A stretch of DNA of 12,968 bases. It comes from JAABRU01 sp964505535 (GTDB taxonomy: Bacteria; Desulfobacterota; Desulfobacteria; Desulfobacterales; Desulfococcaceae). Location: contig CAZDIU010000138.1 in NCBI GenBank assembly GCA_964505535.1, positions 1 to 12,968 of the forward strand. Direction: 5' to 3'. This document shows, one piece after another, positions 1-4,906 of the stretch. Both the position numbers and the translations under genes were made by a program. Within the stretch, counting starts at the first letter, position 1, and each line of letters starts with the position of its first letter. The notes beneath the pieces were generated by a model that was given only the letters and a program-made list of their open reading frames with translations, was not told the DNA's origin and did not search any database.

Positions 1-112
1 TTTTGTCCTGTCTGTTTCTGCACAGGAACCGGCAAATAAGCCCATATATTATGTCCCTGAATGAAACATACCAAAAATACTGAAAAAAATTATCCGAATT
101 GTCAGAACATTC

Positions 113-119
113 AGGATGG
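113..119 (+). promoter_or_regulatory. Ribosome binding site deciding the MNT gene start
   Basis: The purine-rich AGGATGG lies 8 nt before the ATG at 128. The alternative ATG at 116 sits inside this motif and has no good Shine-Dalgarno sequence of its own, so 128 is preferred. Confidence 0.5.
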
Positions 120-127
120 CAAAGTTT

Positions 128-445
128 ATGAAAGACCGGGATTACAAAATTCTCTGCGAACTAAAAAAAAGACTGTCCCAAAAAATCATCCTGCTGGATA
201 TGCGGATTTTTGGTTCCAGATCAAGGGGGGATGCCGATGACTTTTCTGACTTTGATGTTTTCATTCAGACAGAGACTGTTGACAGAGAAACAAAGGAAAC
301 CATAAAAGATATAGCATGGAAGGTCGGAATTGAAAATATGGCTGTAATTTCACCGCTTATATTCTCCAGATATGATCTGACTGATTCTCCTCTCAGATAT
401 TCCCCTGTTGTGGAAAACATTATGAAGGAAGGAATCAGAATATGA
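128..445 (+). CDS. MNT-family nucleotidyltransferase (MntA-like antitoxin of a HEPN/MNT module)
   Basis: This 105-residue protein is a minimal nucleotidyltransferase of the polymerase beta superfamily. The signature GSRSRG (residues 29-34) followed by SDFD (40-43, Asp41 and Asp43 as metal ligands) is clear. The C-terminal SPVVENIMKEGIRI matches the 'sp..env.kEGi' ending usual in MNT proteins paired with COG1895-type HEPN proteins. In known HEPN/MNT pairs such as MntA-HepT, the MNT protein neutralises the HEPN RNase by transferring AMP to a tyrosine; that activity is inferred here. The stop overlaps the start of the HEPN gene (ATGA), so the two are almost certainly co-translated. The ATG at 128 is preferred over 116 because of the AGGATGG site. 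The surrounding DNA is AT-richer than the rest of the window, consistent with horizontal acquisition. Confidence 0.85.
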   Translation: MKDRDYKILCELKKRLSQKIILLDMRIFGSRSRGDADDFSDFDVFIQTETVDRETKETIKDIAWKVGIENMAVISPLIFSRYDLTDSPLRYSPVVENIMKEGIRI

Positions 446-855
446 CGGATGACAGACAGGCATTGTTTGAATACCGGCTGCAGCAGGCACTTACCACGCT
501 TGACGATGCCCAAAAAATGCTGCGGCAGGGAATCAGTCCCCGTTCAATAATCAACAGAGCCGACTATTCAATGTTTTATATGGTTATGGGACTTTTTCTG
601 AAAACAGGTGTAAATATGAAGACATCCAGGCATACGGGGCTGATAGGTTTATTTGACAAAGAATTTGTGCTTCGCGGAAAAATTGACAAAAAATATTCCA
701 AAATGCTGCATTCAATGTTTGATGACAGACAGGAATTTGACTACAGGGAACTCGTTGAAGTCTCAACAGATGATGCTGGCAGAGGGGTCAAATGCGCAGA
801 AGATTTCATAAATGCCATCCGTAATTTTATCGCTGAATTTCATCCGGACAGATAA
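442..855 (+). CDS. HEPN-domain protein (COG1895 type), toxin-like partner of the MNT protein
   Basis: This is a 137-residue helical protein. The pattern NRADYSMFYMVMGLFL (residues 38-53), then a conserved-looking H64, then FDKEFVLRGKI (71-81) and DDRQEFDY (94-101) follows the HEPN consensus of COG1895 (A..YYAMF, KH.g, F...fv..g.i, R...DY). HEPN partners of MNT proteins are often RNases with an R-x4-6-H motif. Here Arg96 is followed by Tyr101 (R-x4-Y), and no His occupies the usual place, so RNase activity is doubtful. Tyr101 could instead be a modification site, which is an inference. The gene starts at an ATG overlapping the upstream stop by 4 nt. A toxin, a non-toxic MNT partner or a defence-associated regulator are all possible. 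Confidence 0.8.
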   Translation: MTDDRQALFEYRLQQALTTLDDAQKMLRQGISPRSIINRADYSMFYMVMGLFLKTGVNMKTSRHTGLIGLFDKEFVLRGKIDKKYSKMLHSMFDDRQEFDYRELVEVSTDDAGRGVKCAEDFINAIRNFIAEFHPDR

Positions 856-951
856 TAGAGAACAGTTCCTCATGAACAGTCCGGAAGCAGGTTCCGCCTC
901 ACTTCCGATAAATTTTCGTCAAATTTTTTCGAATCTGACAAGAACAGGCAT

Positions 952-1137
952 ATGAACACACTTGCAATAAAACAGATGAATACGGCTGAACGTCTTCAGA
1001 TAATGGAGGCTGTGCGGGATTCTCTTTTATATGATGATACTGAAATTGAATCCCCGCAATGGCATGAGAGTGTTGTCTCTGAAAGAAAAAAAAAATTAAA
1101 GAAAGCAGGGCAGAGTTTGTTTCCATCAAAGAGTTGA
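952..1137 (+). CDS. RelB-like addiction-module antitoxin component, apparently frameshifted near its 3' end
   Basis: The 61-residue reading frame matches the short helical 'addiction module component' family (TIGR02574-like). It shows NTAERLQIMEAVRDSLL near the N-terminus, then SPQWHESVVSERKKK. Family members normally end with a segment like 'GeaeFiSikELKa'. In this frame the tail is instead AGQSLFPSKS. A -1 shift within the ten-A run (1086-1095) opens a frame ending at 1157 that encodes RAEFVSIKELKADCRT, just the expected tail, for a total of 68 residues. The gene is therefore either recently broken, slipped by RNA polymerase or ribosome, or affected by a homopolymer sequencing error. No ParE/RelE-type toxin gene follows. 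The Shine-Dalgarno site before 952 is weak. The family call is fairly sure; the functional status is open. Confidence 0.7.
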   Translation: MNTLAIKQMNTAERLQIMEAVRDSLLYDDTEIESPQWHESVVSERKKKLKKAGQSLFPSKS

Positions 1138-1214
1138 AAGCGGATTGCAGAACATGAAAAATGGGGATTAAGAAATTCCGACAGGATTTGACAACGTCAG
1201 AAGTTGCGCAGTTG

Positions 1215-1251
1215 CCCGAAAAACCCTCAGGGTTCAGGGCGGGATTTTTTT
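1215..1251 (+). terminator. Possible intrinsic terminator after the antitoxin gene
   Basis: An outer CCCG/CGGG pairing (1215-1218 with 1240-1243) encloses an inner AACCC/GGGTT stem with a TCA loop (1222-1234). A run of seven T follows (1245-1251). The stem is interrupted, so strength is uncertain. The stretch from 1158 to 1388 otherwise holds no supported gene. Confidence 0.35.
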
Positions 1252-1349
1252 GACAGCTGCATAACTCCCCAATTTTAAAAGTTGTCAAATCTTGCAAAAA
1301 ACATGGGTATTATCTTTGGATTCGCCGGTGTCAGCACGGATTGTCCCGC

Positions 1350-1384
1350 ACCATTGACCATTTGGCACTCACCATTTAACCATT
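1350..1384 (+). repeat. Four copies of ACCATT upstream of the PspA operon
   Basis: ACCATT occurs at 1350-1355, 1357-1362, 1371-1376 and 1379-1384, with spacings of 7, 14 and 8 nt, just upstream of the first gene of the PspA operon. It could be a regulator-binding array or leftover low-complexity sequence. No convincing promoter hexamers were found around it. Confidence 0.4.
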
Positions 1385-1396
1385 CAGCATGAAAAC

Positions 1397-1402
1397 AGGA
1401 GG
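1397..1402 (+). promoter_or_regulatory. Shine-Dalgarno site deciding the start of the CesT/YbjN-like gene
   Basis: A perfect AGGAGG lies 4 nt before the ATG at 1407 and inside the coding part that an ATG at 1389 would require. The downstream ATG is therefore the likely start. Confidence 0.6.
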
Positions 1403-1406
1403 TTGT

Positions 1407-1808
1407 ATGAGACGGAAAGGCAGTTTTGAATTGGTGAAGGAGTATCTTCATGAAATGGAGATGGTTATTCTTGAGGAAGACACGGAAAATGAACTTGTTG
1501 TGGTGGAAAAAGAGTCTGACGGCATCAAGAATATGATTGTGGACTGCGAAGCTCCCATTGTCATCATTGAGCAGCTTATCATGAAAGTGAAACCGGATTC
1601 ATGGGAATTTTTCAAACGCCTCCTGCAGATGAACAGGGAACTGGTGCAGGGAGCCTTTGTGGTGGATGAAACCGGGGAAATGCTTCTTTTCCGGGACACC
1701 CTGCAACTGGAAAATCTGGATTTCAATGAACTGGAAGGGGCTGTCAAGTCCCTGAGCCTTGCCATGTCAGAATACAGCGCTGAATTTCTGAAATATGCAG
1801 CCGCATAA
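1407..1808 (+). CDS. CesT/Tir- or YbjN-like small chaperone-fold protein of the PspA operon
   Basis: This acidic 133-residue cytosolic protein has no signal peptide or membrane segment. Its layout (N-terminal helix with strands rich in V/I/E, then FFKRLLQMNRELVQGAF, a strand pair DETGEMLLFRDTLQLENL, and a C-terminal helix ending FLKYA) matches small proteins annotated as 'molecular chaperone Tir' or YbjN-domain. Such proteins are commonly encoded just before PspA-family genes. The type III secretion chaperone fold is a family-level assignment, and no secretion system is seen here, so a secretion role is unlikely. It is more likely a partner or regulator of PspA. It is first in a three-gene run, 67 nt before pspA. 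The start at 1407 is chosen over 1389 because of the AGGAGG site. Confidence 0.65.
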   Translation: MRRKGSFELVKEYLHEMEMVILEEDTENELVVVEKESDGIKNMIVDCEAPIVIIEQLIMKVKPDSWEFFKRLLQMNRELVQGAFVVDETGEMLLFRDTLQLENLDFNELEGAVKSLSLAMSEYSAEFLKYAAA

Positions 1809-1875
1809 ACCGGAAACAGATTTGCGATCTTCATTTTTCTGATTTCAAACAGAATTCCAATACAGGAGGACAATT

Positions 1876-2580
1876 ATGTCATTCTTTGCAAGAGTTTTCA
1901 AAATCGGACAGGCCGAAGCCCATTCTGTGATAGACAAATTCGAGGATCCCATCAAACTGACAGAACAGGGCATCCGGGATTTGAGAAATGATTTGCAGAC
2001 GGCCATGACCAGTCTGGCTGAGGTCAAGGCCATTGCCATCAGAACCCGCCGGGATGCGGACAACAAAAAGAAACTGGCAGCGGATTATGAGCGCAAAGCC
2101 ATGCTCCTGCTGCAGAGAGCCCAGAACGGCACGCTGGAAATGACTGAGGCGGAACGTCTGGCCACCGAAGCACTTGGCAAAAAGGAACAGCAGGCCGGTG
2201 AAGCTGTGCGCACCACACAGGAAGCAGAAAGGCATGAGCAGATGGTCAATCAGCTGCAGGCCAATGTGAACAAGATCAAATCAGCGATTTCCACCTATGA
2301 AAATGATCTGATAACCCTCAAGGCGCGGGCCAAGACCGCATCTTCCACCAAGAAAATCAATCAGCAGCTTGCCAAAATTGACTCTTCCGGAACCCTGGCC
2401 ATGCTGGAAAAAATGAAGGCAAAGGTCGAAGAGGATGAAACCCTGGCCATTGCGTACGGGGAAATTGCCACGCCGGACAAAACCGTTGATGATGAAATCA
2501 ATACTGCGCTGGTCAAAGGGCAGACCCCAACAGCCAGTGCCAGTCTTCTGGAACTGAAAAAGAAGATGGGCATTGAATAA
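1876..2580 (+). CDS. pspA: PspA/IM30 (Vipp1) family membrane-stress protein
   Basis: This 234-residue protein is recognisable as PspA/IM30. The N-terminal amphipathic stretch MSFFARVFKIGQAEAH leads to the hallmark EDPIKLTEQGIRDLRNDL (residues 23-40). A long, almost uninterrupted Ala/Lys/Glu/Gln-rich coiled coil follows to about residue 180. Length is near that of E. coli PspA (222 residues). PspA-family proteins belong to the ESCRT-III superfamily, polymerise on the inner face of the cytoplasmic membrane, and repair or stabilise it under envelope stress. The start has a clear AGGAGG site 6 nt upstream. There is no PspF, PspB or PspC gene here; instead it sits between a CesT/YbjN-like gene and a DUF4178 gene, a context seen in non-enteric bacteria. 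No sigma-54 promoter was found upstream. Confidence 0.92.
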   Translation: MSFFARVFKIGQAEAHSVIDKFEDPIKLTEQGIRDLRNDLQTAMTSLAEVKAIAIRTRRDADNKKKLAADYERKAMLLLQRAQNGTLEMTEAERLATEALGKKEQQAGEAVRTTQEAERHEQMVNQLQANVNKIKSAISTYENDLITLKARAKTASSTKKINQQLAKIDSSGTLAMLEKMKAKVEEDETLAIAYGEIATPDKTVDDEINTALVKGQTPTASASLLELKKKMGIE

Positions 2581-2598
2581 AAACAGGAGAGAACTGGA

Positions 2599-3159
2599 AT
2601 GGGCTGGAAAGAGCTTTTCGGCTTTGGCGACAAAAAGAAAGCGCAGCAGGAACCGGAATTGCCCAAAGATCTCACCCTCTCCGATCTGCTGCCGGGCTGG
2701 TTTGTGGATTATGACATGAAAACCTGGGAGGTGACAGCCCGTCATTATTATGACTGGGGAGGAGGGGATCTGAGTTATGAATGGCAGTTGAAAAGCCATA
2801 ATGACATGATTTATCTGCTCAAAGAGTCTGACGACGAAACCGAATGGAGCATCTGCCGGCCCATCCCCTTCGGCCGGCTGGGTGAAGAGGTGCGCAATTA
2901 TATCCGTGACAATGAAGACCCGCCGGATGAGATTGTTTTTGAAGGGACCACATATTATCTGGACGAATTCGGGGGAGGGCATTATTACAAAAACTGCACC
3001 GGTTCAGGCGAGGAGTTTCTGTCCTGGGATTATGCGGATGAAGCAGGGGAAAGACTTCTGAGCATTGAACAGTGGGGGGAAGAGGATTTCGAGGTCTTCC
3101 TGGGGGAACCGGCAGAGGAATATCAGTTCAGCAATATTCTGCCAAGATCACGTTCCTGA
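2599..3159 (+). CDS. DUF4178 domain protein, PspA-operon partner
   Basis: This 186-residue acidic, aromatic-rich soluble protein starts with MGWKELFGFGDKKKA, and the rest matches the DUF4178 pattern as I recall it. The segments are GWFVDYDMKTWEVTA (residues 34-48), YEWQL, a 'dpPdEIVFEGTTYYLDE' centre, and the characteristic ending LSIEQWGEEDFEVFLGE then YQFSNILPR. DUF4178 proteins are predicted all-beta proteins that recur beside PspA genes and in membrane-remodelling or polyamine-linked operons; no biochemical function is established. It starts 18 nt after pspA with an AGGAG site 9 nt before the ATG. A strong terminator follows, making it the last gene of the operon. The family call is fairly sure and the function unknown. 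Confidence 0.8.
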   Translation: MGWKELFGFGDKKKAQQEPELPKDLTLSDLLPGWFVDYDMKTWEVTARHYYDWGGGDLSYEWQLKSHNDMIYLLKESDDETEWSICRPIPFGRLGEEVRNYIRDNEDPPDEIVFEGTTYYLDEFGGGHYYKNCTGSGEEFLSWDYADEAGERLLSIEQWGEEDFEVFLGEPAEEYQFSNILPRSRS

Positions 3160-3186
3160 AACCGGCAGATCACAGAGTCATCCACC

Positions 3187-3221
3187 TACCCCGCAGACTG
3201 TTGCTGCGGGGTATTTTTTTT
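3187..3221 (+). terminator. Strong intrinsic terminator of the PspA operon
   Basis: A perfect 10-bp stem (TACCCCGCAG, 3187-3196, with CTGCGGGGTA, 3204-3213) has a 7-nt loop and eight T directly after it (3214-3221). It lies 28 nt after the DUF4178 stop codon. Confidence 0.92.
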
Positions 3222-3264
3222 CAGGAATCCCGGTTATACCGATTCGCCATTGAAAATACAGTCT

Positions 3265-3312
3265 CGTTCCCACGCTCTGAGCGGGAACGCCGCCGGGACG
3301 CTCTGCGTCCCG
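3265..3312. repeat. REP-like double-hairpin intergenic element
   Basis: Two adjacent palindromes lie in gene-free DNA. The first pairs CGTTCCC (3265-3271) with GGGAACG (3283-3289) around an imperfect CGCTC/GAGCG centre. The second is a perfect 8-bp hairpin, CGGGACGC-TCT-GCGTCCCG (3294-3312). The shared core ACGCTCTG suggests the two halves are related. It resembles the dispersed 'GTTCCCACGCTCTGCG' repeats I recall from Desulfobacterota and Beggiatoa-type genomes. There is no T-run, so it is not a standard terminator. Confidence 0.65.
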
Positions 3313-3362
3313 TGTACCGGCTGCACATGAAGAACCCTGTCTGCTGACCGGCTGCATTGCAC

Positions 3363-3474
3363 AGAACCAATATTGTCAGTTTTTCCGCAGTTCCGTCTGG
3401 ACAAGTATGGAAAAACTCATTACAAACGCCTTAAGAAAGAACCAATATTGTCAGTTTTTCCGCAGTTCCGTCTG
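3363..3474. repeat. 75-bp tandem repeat, one and a half copies (37-bp perfect direct repeat)
   Basis: A 37-bp sequence starting AGAACCAATATTGTCAG is repeated without mismatch at 3363-3399 and 3438-3474. The offset is exactly 75 bp, so this is one full unit and half of another. It lies in the gene-free 3222-3579 stretch upstream of the kinase. A short open frame across it repeats SVFPQFRL but has no supporting ribosome binding site, so I do not call it a gene. Confidence 0.8.
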
Positions 3475-3525
3475 TGCAAAAAACCGCTCCGCTTAATTTT
3501 TGCACTCCTCCGGATCAGGTGCGGA

Positions 3526-3556
3526 TTGCATCAGGTCAATGGGGAATCGGTATAAA
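3526..3556 (+). promoter_or_regulatory. Weak candidate sigma-70 promoter for the kinase gene
   Basis: TTGCAT (3526-3531) and TATAAA (3551-3556) stand upstream of the kinase start. The 19-nt spacer is longer than the usual 16-18, so this is only a candidate. Confidence 0.22.
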
Positions 3557-3579
3557 GCATATCGCTGAGGTGAGCACAG

Positions 3580-4905
3580 ATGAAAACTGAAGAGAGCGTT
3601 TTGCTGATCTGTCTGAAACCCGAAGAAACTGAGCATATCCGCGGCCTGCTTTCCTCTTTTGAGATTGAAACCGAATCCGTGCTGATATGTGATGATGATC
3701 CGGATATCCTTTCCCCGGAACAGGACATATGCCTTGCGGTCTTCCGGATTGACAAAGACAGCAGAAGGCCGGATCTGGCCATTCGGCGGCTGAGACGGTA
3801 TTTTTCCCATCCCATCCCCATTCTTGTGCTCATTGATCCGGAAATGCTTTCCGGCATACGGGATTACCTCAAAGCCGGGGCTGATGATTACTGGGTTCTT
3901 CCTTTGGATGAAACTGCTTTTTCCGTGCGATTTTACGTGCTTCTGGAATACGGCCAGACCATGCTGCACGCCTCTCCTCCCAAAATCGGCAAAACAGTGA
4001 CAGCAGATGAATCCCAGGCCTCGTTTCTGCAACGTTTTATTGCCCGGTTTCAGGACAGTCTGCGGTATTTTTCCCCCCGAATCATCCCAAAGGACACAGA
4101 TGTCAGCATTGCCAGCAGATGGGAAAAGATCCGTCTGCTGGGGGCCGGCGGATTCGGAGAGGTCTGGCTGGTGCGCAGAAGCGGAAAAGAGATTCATGCA
4201 GTTGCAAAAATTCCCCATCATCCCCGGATGAATATCAGTGCCCTGCGCTCGGCCGCGATTCTCCGGCGCATGTCGGTTCATCCCAATGTGGTTCACCTCC
4301 TCGAGGTGCTCAGGGAAGAGGGAAAAGTGATCCTGATTCAGGAATATGTTGAAGGCCAGACCCTGCAGGCCATGCTGGATCAGGGACAGGGAATCTCCCG
4401 GCTGCAGAAGGAAAAAATCTTTCTGCAACTGCTCTCGGTCATGTCCTATGCCCATGAACAGCGGATCATGCACCGGGATATCAAACCGGAAAATATGATT
4501 ATTCAGCCCTCCGGCAACCTTAAACTCATTGATTTCGGCATTGCAAAGGATATGTCCCGGCAGAGCATCAGCAAAACTGTGGTCGGTTCCAAGCCCTTCA
4601 TGTCGCCGGAGCAGATCATGGGCAGAAGTTCTCTGGCCAGCGATGTGTGGGCCATGGGTGTTGTGCTCTACATTCTGTTTACAGACAGTCTGCCTTTTTA
4701 CGCTGCCAATGAAAAAGACATGATGGATGCGATTCTGGAGATGCCGCCCATGCGGCCCAGGGAACTGAACGCGGCCATTTCCGAACCTATGGAAACTGTG
4801 ATGCTCAAATCGTTGGAAAAGGATCAGCGCAGGCGTTATGCAGATGCCGGAGAACTGCGCGCGGATATTATGCGCCTGGTCCCGGATTTTGGTAAGGGGG
4901 AGTGA
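3580..4905 (+). CDS. Ser/Thr protein kinase with an N-terminal degenerate receiver domain
   Basis: This soluble 441-residue protein has two domains. Residues 1-125 look like a response-regulator receiver: strand PILVLID (80-86) and GADDYWVLPLD (100-110) match the usual ends of the fold. However, the N-terminal acidic pair is absent (LLICLKPEE), Arg56 sits where the phosphorylated Asp is expected, and the conserved Lys of 'KP' is Leu107, so it is probably a pseudo-receiver. After a linker comes a Hanks-type kinase (about 181-435). It has the glycine loop GAGGFGEV (188-195), Lys210, HRDIKPEN (298-305, Asp300 catalytic), DFG (318-320) and SPE (342-344). No Glu or Asp occurs between Lys210 and HPN (234-236), so the usual alpha-C Glu is missing. 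GAGGTG lies 7 nt before the ATG. The stop is one base from that of the facing gene. Confidence 0.92.
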   Translation: MKTEESVLLICLKPEETEHIRGLLSSFEIETESVLICDDDPDILSPEQDICLAVFRIDKDSRRPDLAIRRLRRYFSHPIPILVLIDPEMLSGIRDYLKAGADDYWVLPLDETAFSVRFYVLLEYGQTMLHASPPKIGKTVTADESQASFLQRFIARFQDSLRYFSPRIIPKDTDVSIASRWEKIRLLGAGGFGEVWLVRRSGKEIHAVAKIPHHPRMNISALRSAAILRRMSVHPNVVHLLEVLREEGKVILIQEYVEGQTLQAMLDQGQGISRLQKEKIFLQLLSVMSYAHEQRIMHRDIKPENMIIQPSGNLKLIDFGIAKDMSRQSISKTVVGSKPFMSPEQIMGRSSLASDVWAMGVVLYILFTDSLPFYAANEKDMMDAILEMPPMRPRELNAAISEPMETVMLKSLEKDQRRRYADAGELRADIMRLVPDFGKGE

Positions 4906-4906
4906 A

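Noticed and set aside
1..115. Possible 3' ends of a gene on the + strand (for example frames ending at 39 or 62)
   Set aside because: Two frames read plausibly for a few residues (one ending CTGTGK, another KPIYYVPE), but 13-20 residues are too few to choose one or name a family.
882..907. Terminator after the HEPN gene (CGGAAG/CTTCCG)
   Set aside because: Only a 6-bp stem with a 14-nt loop, and the following sequence is AT-rich without a clean T-run.
918..939. Inverted repeat GTCAAATT.../...ATCTGAC as an antitoxin operator
   Set aside because: Mismatches in the arms and no second copy nearby; not distinguishable from chance in AT-rich DNA.
1161..1253. 30-residue frame MGIKKFRQDL... after the antitoxin
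   Set aside because: Very short, no toxin similarity, and it runs into a terminator-like T tract.
1362..1380. Sigma-54 promoter (TTGGCAC) for the PspA operon
   Set aside because: The -24-like TGGCAC is present, but the required GC of the -12 element is absent at the right distance (TT there).
3373..3555. 60-residue + strand frame across the tandem repeat
   Set aside because: No ribosome binding site and no known domain; it exists because the repeat unit length is divisible by three.
3222..3579. CRISPR array at the direct repeats
   Set aside because: Only two repeat copies, with a full 75-bp tandem unit instead of regular spacers, and no cas genes in the window.
3493..4473. 326-residue minus-strand frame opposite the kinase gene
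   Set aside because: The kinase motifs on the + strand are unambiguous and this frame shows no domain.
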